From Nitrosomonas sp. Nm132 (lineage in GTDB: Bacteria; Pseudomonadota; Gammaproteobacteria; Burkholderiales; Nitrosomonadaceae), in the NCBI RefSeq assembly GCF_900100485.1, contig NZ_FNDH01000015.1, positions 1 to 64,000 of the forward strand: DNA of 64,000 nt. Reading direction: 5' to 3'. The position numbers were made by a program, and so were the translations under genes. The notes under the pieces are model-generated. The model made no database searches. It worked only from the letters and a program-made list of their open reading frames with translations, and had not been told where the DNA came from. This document shows, piece by piece, positions 36,185 through 44,647 of the stretch. The number at the start of each line of letters is the position of its first letter. Position 1 is the first letter of the stretch.

Positions 36185-38695
36185 CTAGTTTCTGAGTGGT
36201 TTACCTGTTTTCAGGGTATGCGCGATGCGTGCCTGTGTTTTCTCTGTTGCCAGCAATTCAATAAACGCAGTTCTTTCCAATCTTAGAAACCATTCTTCAT
36301 CGACCAGGCTACCTGGCGTCAAATCGCCTCCACACATGACGTGAGCGATTTTGCTGCCAATCAGATAATCGTGCTCGGAAATAAAGTGTCCCTCCAGCAT
36401 ATTGACGAGCGTTCCTTTAATCGTTGCAATCCCTGTTGATCCAGCTACTGGAATTCCGCGTGGCATCAAAGGGGGGCGATAACCCGATTCTGCCAAGGCA
36501 AGTGCTTGCATCTTTGCTGCATGGAGAAGCTCAAAACGGTTCATGATGATCGGATCAGCCGGGCGTAAATAGCCCAGTTCTTTTGCTTGCTCAGCACTTT
36601 TTGCGAGTTGCGCCATCGCGACGGTCTGGAAATAATGCTTCAATTGCGGAAAAGGATCGCCATCGATCGCATTCCGTCCTGCTCTTAACGCCAGCTCCTT
36701 ACAGCCACCGCCAGCGGGTAATAATCCCACTCCTGCCTCAACCAGGCCGATATAACTTTCCAGGGTAGCCACGGCGCGATCGCAATGCATCGCAAATTCA
36801 CAGCCTCCTCCTAGAGCGAGCCCATCTACTGCGGCGACAGTTGGAATCATGGAGTATCGGAGACGTTGCGATAGCTGCTGGAAGCGCGTGATCAGCGTTT
36901 CTACTTCTGCGAGTTTGCCGGCCATCAGGGCATCCGCCAGATCCAGGCTGCGCGCGGCTTGTAAAATAGTTGATTGTGCCGTTCTCTTGATTTTCTTCAT
37001 GAACTGATCGAAAGCAGAAGGCGGCTCTTCACTTTTGGGCTTCTCTGTCTTAGGTTTCTCTGTGGCTTTTTGCAGATTGGCGCCTGCCGAGAAAGGAGGT
37101 TCGGTTTGCCAAATGACGAGGGCACGCCAGTGATGCTCTGCTTCCTCGATTGCCCGTTGCAGCCCATTGAGTACTTCGATATCGATCGTGTGCATCTTGC
37201 TTTTGAAGCTGACAATGGCAATCTCATCGCCAGTGTGCCACATCCGTACTGCATCGGTTTCGAGGATGCTTTCACCGTAAACGATCTCTTCGCCAAACAA
37301 ACGATCAGGAAACGATTGTTTGCGATACACCGGCAATGTGGACCGGGGTTGCATTGCATGCGCTACCGGTGCGTAGGAGCCTTGGGCTGTATGCACACCT
37401 TGCACGCCATTTTGTCCTGCTTCCTGTACCCAGGCAGGTAAGGGGATGTTACTCATGCTTTTGCCAGCAGCAATATCTTCATTGATCCAGCCAGTGACCT
37501 GATTCCATCCGACGGTTTGCCAGATTTCAAAGGGTCCCTGATTCCAGCCAAACCCCCAGCGGATAGCGAGATCGAGATCACGTGCATTCTCTGCAATCGC
37601 AGTTAAATGGACCGCGCAGTAATGAAACAGATCGCGGTGGATCGCCCACAAAAATTGTGCTTGTGGATGCGCGCTGGCGCGCAGGGCTGAGAACTTTTCA
37701 ACTGGATTTTTCAGCTTGAGTAGCGATGTAACATCGTCATCCAAGGTATCTACAGAAAGCCGATAGGCATTCGTAGTGAGATCGAGCACATGAATTTCTC
37801 GGCCCACTTTTTGGTAGATTCCTTTTCCAGCTTTCTGTCCGAGTGCGCCTTGATCGATCAAGGCTTGGAGCCAGGCGGGGGGCGTGTAATAAGCATGCCA
37901 TGGATCATTGGTCAGTGTGCTCTGCATGGTATTGATGACGTGCGCTAGAATATCCAGGCCTACCACATCCGCAGTCCGAAAAGTAGCGCTCTTAGGGCGG
38001 CCAATGAGTGAGCCAGTCAGCTTATCAACCAGATCAAAGCCTAAACCAAATGCTCTTGCATGATGGATGGTCGCCAGCATGGAAAATATACCTACCCGAT
38101 TAGCGATAAAGTTGGGCGTATCTTTCGTGCGAATGACGCCCTTGCCGAGATAAGTGACCAAAAATGCTTCCAGATCATCGAGTATTCTGGCATCGCTCTC
38201 CTTGCAAGGAATCATCTCGACCAAATGCATATAACGCGGCGGATTGAAAAAATGGATGCCACAAAAGTGATGACGTAATTCCTCAGGGAATGCTTGCGCC
38301 AATTGATTGATCGATAGCCCGGAGGTGTTGCTGGCAAAAATGGTATGCTGGCCAAGATGCGGTGCAACTTTAGTATACAGATCGGTTTTCCAGTCCATGC
38401 GTTCGGCAATCGCCTCGATGACAAGATCACAGTCCGTGAGCATGCCGAGATGCTGGTCATAATTGGCGGGTTGAATGCAAGCGGCTTTGGAAGTTACAGA
38501 GAGCGGAGCGGGCTCAAGTTTTTTTAGTTTCTCGATTGCTTTCGTGGCGGGCGTACTCGGATCACCCGATTCAGCGGGGAGTTCAAACAACAGTGTTTCG
38601 ATATTAGCATTTACCAAATGTGCAGCAATCTGCGCGCCCATGACTCCTGCTCCCAGTACTGCAGCTTTGCGCACAATAAAGCGATGGTTACTCAA
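36185..38695 (-). CDS. 3-hydroxyacyl-CoA dehydrogenase/enoyl-CoA hydratase
   Basis: Multifunctional beta-oxidation enzyme of 836 residues with the domain order of FadN-type proteins: an NAD-binding 3-hydroxyacyl-CoA dehydrogenase first ('VLGAGVMGAQIAAHL' at residues 14-28, 'ASNTSGLSI', 'GIHFFNPPRYMHLVE'), then a hydratase domain from about 480 ('PFSAGANLQ', 'VAAVDGLALGGGCEFAMHCD'). The start codon is TTG at 38693-38695 preceded by GGGAGGA, which decides the start. It is followed by the thiolase gene. Together they would oxidise saturated fatty acids after acyl-CoA formation; no acyl-CoA dehydrogenase is in the window. Confidence 0.93.
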   Translation of the reverse strand: MSNHRFIVRKAAVLGAGVMGAQIAAHLVNANIETLLFELPAESGDPSTPATKAIEKLKKLEPAPLSVTSKAACIQPANYDQHLGMLTDCDLVIEAIAERMDWKTDLYTKVAPHLGQHTIFASNTSGLSINQLAQAFPEELRHHFCGIHFFNPPRYMHLVEMIPCKESDARILDDLEAFLVTYLGKGVIRTKDTPNFIANRVGIFSMLATIHHARAFGLGFDLVDKLTGSLIGRPKSATFRTADVVGLDILAHVINTMQSTLTNDPWHAYYTPPAWLQALIDQGALGQKAGKGIYQKVGREIHVLDLTTNAYRLSVDTLDDDVTSLLKLKNPVEKFSALRASAHPQAQFLWAIHRDLFHYCAVHLTAIAENARDLDLAIRWGFGWNQGPFEIWQTVGWNQVTGWINEDIAAGKSMSNIPLPAWVQEAGQNGVQGVHTAQGSYAPVAHAMQPRSTLPVYRKQSFPDRLFGEEIVYGESILETDAVRMWHTGDEIAIVSFKSKMHTIDIEVLNGLQRAIEEAEHHWRALVIWQTEPPFSAGANLQKATEKPKTEKPKSEEPPSAFDQFMKKIKRTAQSTILQAARSLDLADALMAGKLAEVETLITRFQQLSQRLRYSMIPTVAAVDGLALGGGCEFAMHCDRAVATLESYIGLVEAGVGLLPAGGGCKELALRAGRNAIDGDPFPQLKHYFQTVAMAQLAKSAEQAKELGYLRPADPIIMNRFELLHAAKMQALALAESGYRPPLMPRGIPVAGSTGIATIKGTLVNMLEGHFISEHDYLIGSKIAHVMCGGDLTPGSLVDEEWFLRLERTAFIELLATEKTQARIAHTLKTGKPLRN

Positions 38696-38977
38696 TTTTC
38701 CTCCCGCTTGATCTGATTATTGGATAACGCTGCCAATGCAGCCAATTCCCGCTTGTTTTTCATCCTGTTCAGATGACAATTTCACGCCTATTGATTAAGA
38801 GATTACAAGCATGAGCACCAAAGAGCAAGTGGGAATCGCTTCATCTTTCTGCAGAATGTATGCAGTCCTATTTTTTTATTCTTTTCGGCTTATTCAGCTT
38901 GTGTTTATTTTCTTCAGTATAAAGTAGTCGCCAATGGAAGAAATTCTGATCAAAAAAAACAACCAAGGAGGTGTACC

Positions 38978-39349
38978 ATGAAAACGAGAACTGAAATGAT
39001 CACGTCAGTAAAATTATTAACAGGAATGTTGTTGAGCGTCGCGCTAGCGGTTCCTATGGTAGTTGAAGCTGGAAGAGGCCATCACCGCCACCACCATCAT
39101 CATCATGACCATCACGATCACCATGACCATCATTATTACAGCCCTGGGCCGGGGTATGGTGGCTATGGATACGGCAGACCGCAGCATCACAAACATCGTC
39201 ATGTACAGCATAATCATTACAACACGCGAAATATCTATTACAACCAACCTTATTATCCGCCGGCCTATGGCGGCTATTATGGTGCAGCGCCAGGTAACTT
39301 TTTCCTGGGCATTAGCACGGGAGATGCCCGTTTTATGTTAGGCTATTAA
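38978..39349 (+). CDS. Secreted His/Gly/Tyr-rich protein
   Basis: A 123-residue protein with a signal peptide ending 'VVEAG' near residue 29. Directly after it is a run of His and Asp (about residues 34-53, pattern HH-x-HH, then repeated D-H-H), followed by Gly/Tyr/Pro-rich sequence and a further His cluster. It would bind transition metals strongly in the periplasm or at the surface. AGGAGG lies 7 bases before the ATG. A perfect 16-bp stem-loop ends the gene. It precedes a PepSY protein and a PhoPQ-like two-component pair on the same strand. No named family is recognised. Confidence 0.8.
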   Translation: MKTRTEMITSVKLLTGMLLSVALAVPMVVEAGRGHHRHHHHHHDHHDHHDHHYYSPGPGYGGYGYGRPQHHKHRHVQHNHYNTRNIYYNQPYYPPAYGGYYGAAPGNFFLGISTGDARFMLGY

Positions 39350-39357
39350 GAATCATA

Positions 39358-39392
39358 CCCAATGGCAGAACGATCCTCGTTCTGCCATTGGG
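39358..39392 (+). terminator. Strong stem-loop after the His-rich gene
   Basis: CCCAATGGCAGAACGA at 39358-39373 is exactly complementary to 39377-39392 around TCC, a 16-bp perfect stem nine bases after the stop codon. The T-tract is missing, but the stem should separate the His-rich gene from the downstream PepSY gene. Confidence 0.7.
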
Positions 39393-39412
39393 CGGCTTAT
39401 AGCTTTTAGAGA

Positions 39413-39697
39413 ATGATGACATATCGACATTGCTTGCTGATTACTGTTTTTATCGCGGGTTTCATTTCTGAAGTCACTGCCGCACAGGAAACATTCCTTC
39501 ATTCCCAAACGAGCAATCAACACGCAGAAATTTCCCAGCAACAAGCAGTCACAATCGCCCGCCAACACATTCCAGGACGCCTTCTATCTGTCCAGCATAC
39601 GGCCAACAGTTATCGTGTCAAGATACTAAGTAGTAAGGGGACTGTGCGTATTGTGACAATAGACGCGAATAGTGGTGCAGTGATTGCTACTCATTAA
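39413..39697 (+). CDS. PepSY-domain secreted protein
   Basis: A 94-residue protein with a signal peptide ('LLITVFIAGFISEVTAA', cleaved near residue 24) and one PepSY domain: 'ISQQQAVTIARQHIPGRLLSVQ' (landmarks) then 'TVRIVTIDANSGAVIA'. Such small PepSY proteins are frequent next to PhoPQ/metal-sensing two-component systems and probably modulate the sensor or a protease in the periplasm. It lies 85 bases ahead of the response regulator. Confidence 0.88.
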   Translation: MMTYRHCLLITVFIAGFISEVTAAQETFLHSQTSNQHAEISQQQAVTIARQHIPGRLLSVQHTANSYRVKILSSKGTVRIVTIDANSGAVIATH

Positions 39698-39782
39698 ATG
39701 AAGCAGGTAATGTCAGCCTTGTAAATTTCTACCGCATGGCGTTTGGTGCAAAATTTATTTATCAAAATGACTCAATGACACT

Positions 39783-40463
39783 ATGCGTATCTTGATTATT
39801 GAAGATGAAATCAAGCTGCAAAAGCAAATTTGTCAGCAGCTGCAAGAAGATGGGTATATGGTTGATACTTGTGATAACGGTAAGGAAGGTTTGTATATCG
39901 CCAGTGAATATCCATTGGATGCGGCCATCATTGATACTGGCTTACCTGGATTATCAGGCCTGGAAGTGATTGCTGCTTTACGAAAGCAAGGAAGCTTACT
40001 ACCCATACTTATTCTCACTGCGCGTAATAGCTGGCAAGACAAGGTTAAAGGCTTGGAAACCGGTGCGGATGATTATCTCGCCAAGCCATTCCAGATGGAA
40101 GAGTTGCAAGCCAGACTTAAGGCGCTTTTGCGTCGTGCAACGGCTGTTCCAAGTACGGTATTGAAATCTGGACCCATCACGCTGGATATGGCCGGACAAA
40201 CGGTCAAGTTAAACAATGATATTGTCGATCTGACTATGTTTGAATATCGCCTGCTGGAGCATTTGTTGCGCCATCAAGGTGAAGTGATCTCCAAACCAAC
40301 ACTTACCGATTATCTCTATCCTCACGACGACAGTCATGATAGTAACGTGTTAGAAGTCATGATTGGCCGTTTGCGCCGCAAACTTGATCCTGACGGAAAA
40401 CTCAATCCAATAGAAACGCTACGGGGACGTGGCTATCGCTTTGCCATCAAAATTTCATCATGA
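39783..40463 (+). CDS. OmpR/PhoP-type response regulator
   Basis: A 226-residue regulator. The receiver domain has acidic pocket 'IIEDE' at residues 5-9, the phosphorylated Asp in 'AAIIDTGLPG' (Asp51), Thr in 'ILTARNSW' and Lys in 'YLAKPF'. The C-terminal winged helix ('LTMFEYRLLEHLLRHQGEVISK', landmarks) binds DNA. 'ARNSWQDKVKGLETGADDYL' is close to PhoP. The stop overlaps the kinase start by 4 bases. Confidence 0.93.
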   Translation: MRILIIEDEIKLQKQICQQLQEDGYMVDTCDNGKEGLYIASEYPLDAAIIDTGLPGLSGLEVIAALRKQGSLLPILILTARNSWQDKVKGLETGADDYLAKPFQMEELQARLKALLRRATAVPSTVLKSGPITLDMAGQTVKLNNDIVDLTMFEYRLLEHLLRHQGEVISKPTLTDYLYPHDDSHDSNVLEVMIGRLRRKLDPDGKLNPIETLRGRGYRFAIKISS

Positions 40464-41797
40464 GATCACTCAATCAGCGTATCCTGCTCAGCGCATCATT
40501 CGTGCTGCTGATTTTTATTGTTGGGACTGCCTTGACTTTGGATCGCGCCTTTTACGATAGCGCTCAGACGGCGCTGCAAGATCGTATGCTCGGCAAGCTT
40601 TTTTTACTGATGGGGGAGGTTGAAGTTGATGACGATGGCAATTTATCCATGCCTGAAGAACTCCCCGCCCTGACTGAATTCGAGCAACTCAATTCGGGTG
40701 TTTATGCATTCGTTACAGATCGAACAAACATACCCATCTGGAAATCGTTTTCTACCTTGAGTATCCCGCTACCGTCACGCGCTATTCTATTAGAGGGAGA
40801 AAGAAAGTTTGAGCAGATCCTGCTTAATGATGAACCTCATTTTATCTATAGTTTTGCTGTGGCCTGGGAAACAGATGGAGGTGACTATCCGTTTACGTTT
40901 CATGTGATCATGGATAGCACCTCGCTAGAAGCGCAGATAGACAGCTATCGCAGAGACTTATGGGGCTGGCTGAGCGTGATGGGATTATTATTACTGATTA
41001 TGCAGATGCTGGTATTGGGCTGGGGGCTGCGGCCGGTGCGGCAGGTTTCAACTGAACTGAATGCGGTCGAAGCCGGCTTGCAAGAAAGCGTGCAGGGGGT
41101 CTATCCAGTCGAGTTAAAACGCCTTACCGACAATATCAATTCGCTGATCCATCACGAACGGGAGCATCAGCAACGTTACCGCAATGCACTGGCCGATCTG
41201 GCGCACAGCCTTAAAACCCCCTTGGCTATCCTGCGAGGTGCAATCAGAACAGAAAATCTTTCACCAACAATCAAAACCGTGCTCGATGAGCAGATTGACC
41301 GGATGGATAACATCATTCAATATCAGTTGCGCCGAGCTGCCACTGCTGGCAGCTCGCCTGGTACACGGCTGATTGCGTTACGCCCCGTCGTTGAAAAAAT
41401 TGTGAATACAGTCAATCGCGCCCACTACGAGAAAGATCCACAAATTGCCATTGAAATTGCGGCTGAGCTTTGCTTGAGAATGGATGAAGGGGACCTGATG
41501 GAATTACTCGGGAACCTGATAGATAATGCTTTCAAATGGTGCCGGCAGACAGTTGCCATCTGCGCTCAATACGAACATGACGATATCGTGCTTAAAGTAG
41601 CAGACGACGGTCCCGGCATTAAGCATGAGGAAATAGGCAGGATCATCGAACGCGGGGTGAGGGCTGATCAATCGATGCCAGGTCATGGCATTGGTCTGGC
41701 CATTGTTCGTGATATTGCCCAAGCATACGAGGGGGCTTTATCTATTGATCCAAACAAAAACAGCGGCGCATCTTTTATCGTCAGATTAAAACGTTAA
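40460..41797 (+). CDS. PhoQ-like sensor histidine kinase
   Basis: A 445-residue membrane sensor kinase. Two transmembrane helices (about 10-30 and 170-192) bracket a periplasmic sensor domain rich in acidic residues ('EVEVDDDGN', 'EELPALTEFEQ'), as in PhoQ metal sensors. The phospho-acceptor His is in 'ALADLAHSLKTPLAILRG' near residue 250. The ATPase boxes are 'ELLGNLIDNAFKWC', 'VADDGPGI' and 'GHGIGLAIVRDIA'. It is coupled to the response regulator. The ligand could be divalent metal or peptide; the His-rich protein upstream favours metal. Confidence 0.93.
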   Translation: MRSLNQRILLSASFVLLIFIVGTALTLDRAFYDSAQTALQDRMLGKLFLLMGEVEVDDDGNLSMPEELPALTEFEQLNSGVYAFVTDRTNIPIWKSFSTLSIPLPSRAILLEGERKFEQILLNDEPHFIYSFAVAWETDGGDYPFTFHVIMDSTSLEAQIDSYRRDLWGWLSVMGLLLLIMQMLVLGWGLRPVRQVSTELNAVEAGLQESVQGVYPVELKRLTDNINSLIHHEREHQQRYRNALADLAHSLKTPLAILRGAIRTENLSPTIKTVLDEQIDRMDNIIQYQLRRAATAGSSPGTRLIALRPVVEKIVNTVNRAHYEKDPQIAIEIAAELCLRMDEGDLMELLGNLIDNAFKWCRQTVAICAQYEHDDIVLKVADDGPGIKHEEIGRIIERGVRADQSMPGHGIGLAIVRDIAQAYEGALSIDPNKNSGASFIVRLKR

Positions 41798-42392
41798 GAG
41801 TAAGAAGCCGTTCTGAAACAACACATCGGAGTCGCGAATCAAGAAAAATAAGAGCGATGATTGGGGTTATTGTTTATAAGAGTAAGCATTCTTAGTTCTG
41901 GATCTGACCCTGAGGTGTAGGAAATGTGTTTTTGCAAGATCTGACACCTCAATGTTTCTTATCCACCTTGGGGGCAATTTCACTTTGCAGTAAGGTAAAA
42001 ACTTTTTCACGCAATGCCTCGTTCAGGTACAGGTGCTGTAAGCCGCGCAGTATCTTCGGTATGTCGTCTCATGATCTCAAATCGAATTTGATTTCAGAGA
42101 CGTCAATTTCACCTAGTTCCATCTGGGTATTTTGCACTACGCGCATTTGAGTTCCACTTGAACGAAGTTTGTCTTTGAGGACAATATTTTCGCTGATTTC
42201 AAGCGAAGTTTGATATTGTTTTGCTTGAAAATGCGTCAAAACCAGCTAATTTTGTCGATTTAACTCAATTTTTGAGAAATCTTCATTTCTTAAATTAGAC
42301 GCAACCCCATGTTTCTTATCGGAGATGAGAGTTTCCGGGCTGGCACTAAATAAGTTCTGTTAATTTTGGAAACAATCGTGGTCTGTCCCCTA
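41798..42392. other. 595-bp junk region with ISNCY remnant
   Basis: After the kinase gene there is no intact gene. A transposase N-terminal remnant occupies 41949-42146 (-). The flanks contain 'GGATCTGACCC' near 41901 and 'GGTCTGTCCCC' near 42380, phrases often left at the edges of transposase fragments. I see no RNA gene. Confidence 0.4.
41949..42146 (-). pseudogene. N-terminal remnant of an ISNCY-type transposase
   Basis: Reading on - from the ATG at 42144-42146, 'MRVVQNTQMELGEIDVS' then, after an in-frame TGA at 42069-42071, 'DDIPKILRGLQHLYLNE' and 'KVFTLLQSEIAPKVDKK' match the start of a common proteobacterial ISNCY-type transposase. The frame ends after about 65 codons, so the catalytic DDE core is missing. 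It is decayed and cannot be active. Confidence 0.7.
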
Positions 42393-43040
42393 TTAATACC
42401 TATTAATAGTCGTGGCTTTGTTAGGGTCTCCGAGCAGCAATCCAAGCAGAGCTTCGTAAAAGTGCCTGACTTTTGATTCAACCCAAACGCCCAAGCTTCT
42501 TTGCTCAAGTAAGTCGCTCACCCAAGAAGATACGTCGCCCTCAACGAATGTGGAGTTGCTCACAATTTTGAGCTGAGACATTAGGCCACGAATTCTATTG
42601 TTCGGTGCATTGTTCTTCTCAAGGAATTGTCCTTTGAAATGAACCAACTCATTGCGAAGCGCGACGATCGTTTCGTAGGATTGGAATGGTTCCATTCCGC
42701 CGTTCCAGATCTCCCCTCCATGAACGGACGCGATGAGGTTCCATTTTCGTTCGAGCGACAGCGTCTTCTGGAGCACCGTCATTTCTTCCCAGAATTCAGA
42801 TGGCTGCGGGCCACCTTCGATTTCTCGCGCGAGAGCAATCCATTCGTTTACCCGACTTTCAATGGCGCTGGCTGCAAACATCACGCATGCGGAGTTCCAG
42901 CAGCGCATGTCTCCGGGCTCTTTAGCCGACTGTGCGAGCAAGGCAAATCGTTTGCACCCTGCGATTAAGTCTGTTGAGAAGGGAAACATCGCTGTCTTAG
43001 CTTGCACTCCTGCGCATGTGGCGTCTGATTGGTCTGGCAT
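42393..43040 (-). CDS. HEPN-like hypothetical protein on an integron-type cassette
   Basis: A 215-residue, mostly helical protein. 'ALRNELVHFKGQF' contains Arg129-x4-His134, the RNase motif of HEPN domains, in an appropriate helix. HEPN proteins are often toxins or antiphage ribonucleases, but the motif also occurs in inactive relatives, so the call is tentative. The ATG at 43040 lies 14 bases after the end of an attC site at 43055-43124 (read on -), as is usual for a promoterless cassette gene. No attC follows its stop, so the cassette is truncated or was joined to other DNA at that side. Confidence 0.55.
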   Translation of the reverse strand: MPDQSDATCAGVQAKTAMFPFSTDLIAGCKRFALLAQSAKEPGDMRCWNSACVMFAASAIESRVNEWIALAREIEGGPQPSEFWEEMTVLQKTLSLERKWNLIASVHGGEIWNGGMEPFQSYETIVALRNELVHFKGQFLEKNNAPNNRIRGLMSQLKIVSNSTFVEGDVSSWVSDLLEQRSLGVWVESKVRHFYEALLGLLLGDPNKATTINRY

Positions 43041-43054
43041 GATTCTTAGATTGG

Positions 43055-43124
43055 CCCTAACGTAGAGTTCACCGGAACGGCACCAGCTTGCTGGCGGAGC
43101 GTCCGGCGGAACACCATGTTGGGC
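43055..43124 (-). other. Integron attC site between two cassette genes
   Basis: On - it runs from GCCCAAC (43124-43118) to GTTAGGG (43061-43055), the RYYYAAC and GTTRRRY cores, the last base of the second being off consensus. The 70-bp interior folds well: GTTC with GAAC, CCGGA with TCCGG and CCAGC with GCTGG around a TT loop. It lies 3' of the EVE-like gene and 5' of the HEPN-like gene, exactly where a recombination site of a cassette array should be. Confidence 0.72.
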
Positions 43125-43151
43125 ATTTGTTAAATAAATAATCGGTGCATT

Positions 43152-43598
43152 TCAAATGCAGAATATATTTGGAAGCCAATCTTTATTTATCTCATTGTTT
43201 TTAAAAGGGCCAGAAATTGAAGATATACCGCCAGGCCCTTTTTTAGGGACTCGTCTAGACATTTCTTTTGTAGAATCTCCTTTTAGAGGTAATAGCCAGT
43301 CAACGTAAACGCGCCATTCTTTCGTGTCCACTACCTTAACTATGCCAATTGCACGAATTTCTATGAATGAGGCATTCTCACCAGAGCCCAATTGTTTTTT
43401 GATTGCTATCCTGTCACCGGGATTAATAGAGCGCAATAGGTTGCGCATTTCTTCAACCTTTGGAGACTCCTCTGATGCTGAATCAGGTTCCCAGCAGTAC
43501 CAATAGCCTCTTTCAATGCAATCCTGAAAGATATCTCCATCTTTTGTTCCGCCAAGCATTGCGGCAACAACCCAATAATTAAGTGTATCTTGTATCAT
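43152..43598 (-). CDS. EVE/PUA-like hypothetical protein on an integron-type cassette
   Basis: A 148-residue protein. The pattern 'YWVVAAMLGGTKDGDIFQDC', 'RGYWYCWEP', 'INPGDRIAIKKQLG' and 'IEIRAIGIVKVVDT' resembles the EVE/PUA-like domain found at the start of modified-base restriction and McrB-like proteins. Here it is not followed by an ATPase. Such a domain might recognise modified nucleic acid; this is inference from pattern only. On - its start follows a half-site GTTGGAC (43636-43630) by about 32 bases and its stop precedes a full attC by 28 bases, so it forms a complete cassette. Confidence 0.5.
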   Translation of the reverse strand: MIQDTLNYWVVAAMLGGTKDGDIFQDCIERGYWYCWEPDSASEESPKVEEMRNLLRSINPGDRIAIKKQLGSGENASFIEIRAIGIVKVVDTKEWRVYVDWLLPLKGDSTKEMSRRVPKKGPGGISSISGPFKNNEINKDWLPNIFCI

Positions 43599-43637
43599 TC
43601 GATGCCTTTTTGTAACTTTAAATTATGATGTCCAACT

Positions 43638-44066
43638 AGGGTCTGTTGACGTTTTAAGATAAGTATTTCATAGATAGAAACAAACTCGTAATATTGGGGT
43701 TCCTATACCACCAACAAAACGAGTTTGCGATGCCCCGATTGATGCTCAGTGATGAGTTCTGGTCGAAGCTGGAGAAGATTCTGCTTCAAGAAGCGATTTA
43801 TAACAAGCGCAATCTGCGCATGACGATAGAAGGAATACTGTATCGAATGCGGGTTGGCTGTCCGTGGCGAGACCTGCCCAAGGCGTTCGGCTGCTGGAAT
43901 TCCATCTATAAAAGATTCAATGCATGGTCATTGAGCAGGAAATGGTTCAATATTTTCAAAGCGTTGGCTATTGATCCGGATTGGGAATGGGAATTTATTG
44001 ATGGCAGCTATGTTAAAGCACATCAGCATAGTGCGGGAGCAGCGAGTCAAGAATCGCAAGAAAGGG
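43638..44066 (+). mobile_element. 5' part of an IS5-family element (IS427 group), right end lost
   Basis: The sequence GGGTCTGTTGACG at 43638 onward is typical of an IS427-type terminus and begins two bases after the attC half-site GTTGGAC. The first transposase frame follows at 43730. Homology stops near 44066, where a different remnant begins on -, so the second half and the right terminal repeat are missing. Confidence 0.6.
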
Positions 44067-44107
44067 TCAGGTCCATAATAAAGAATTCTTATTCTTGTGA
44101 ACAATAG
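43730..44107 (+). pseudogene. Truncated IS5-family transposase, first frame
   Basis: The protein starting 'MPRLMLSDEFWSKLE' with 'YRMRVGCPWRDLPKAFG' and 'FIDGSYVKAHQHSAGA' is the OrfA part (DUF4096) of an IS5-family transposase normally completed by a -1/+1 frameshift into OrfB. Only the first catalytic Asp ('FIDGS') is present. OrfB is gone and the frame runs on into unrelated DNA after about residue 112. It cannot transpose by itself. Confidence 0.85.
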
Positions 44108-44351
44108 CCACAATCGTCGTTGGGTGCAATTGATAAAACTCAGCGATTTCTCGCTGGTTGTATACCCCTGTTTTGTAAGCAGCAATGATAGCCATTTTGC
44201 GGTCTTTGTGTTGTGCTGCAATCGCCGGTAAAAATTTTGCAACCGGTCGCTTTTGCTGCTTGGGTATATTTAAATCGTCTTTTTCTTTTCCAATTCGTTT
44301 CTGCATTTCAGTTACGAAAGCTTTATCTCCTTAATAAATCTGGTTCTTCTG
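44067..44351 (-). pseudogene. C-terminal helix-turn-helix tail of a RAYT-type (REP-associated) transposase
   Basis: On -, 'QKNQIY' then an in-frame TAA at 44331-44333, then 'GDKAFVTEMQKRIGKE' and the helix-turn-helix 'MAIIAAYKTGVYNQREIAEFYQLHPTTIVAIV' (landmarks) match the C-terminal extension of REP-associated tyrosine transposases. The catalytic Tyr domain is absent. It is a remnant converging on the truncated IS5 element. Confidence 0.6.
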
Positions 44352-44647
44352 GTAAATGCGTACAAAGTAAATAAATGAGGTAGTCCCCGGCTTTGCCTGG
44401 GGATTGCTAAAGGTTTAACTGCCCGAATCACAGGTAGCAGGTCGAAGCCAAAAAAAAGGCTATCACAGCTTAATTCGCTACTTCACTGCGAAATTCCTAT
44501 AGCCTAATTTCGCTTTCAAACTAAGTTATACCAATCACAGAATTTGCAGCATGCTTTTCTTTATAGCGATGCGATATCAATGAAATGATGTGAGATAATT
44601 GGAAGCAAATATTTACTCAGCCAATTCATTGAACAATATAAGTAAGC
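44352..44647. repeat. Intergenic region with nested inverted repeats
   Basis: AGGCTAT at 44457-44463 is inverted as ATAGCCT at 44499-44505, and GCGAAATT at 44488-44495 as AATTTCGC at 44506-44513, so two alternative stems compete. A third stem, TCCCCGGC/GCCTGGGGA, lies near 44384-44404. No gene is seen. These may be old element ends or regulatory stems ahead of ispD. Confidence 0.45.

Noticed and set aside
39044-39341. Met/Ile/Val-rich frames overlapping the His-rich gene
   Set aside because: They are shadows of His/Asp codon runs read in other frames.
41901-41950. A possible structured RNA after the kinase gene
   Set aside because: Only short complementarity between 'CTGAGGTGTAGG' and 'GACACCTCA', better explained as transposase-remnant edge sequence.
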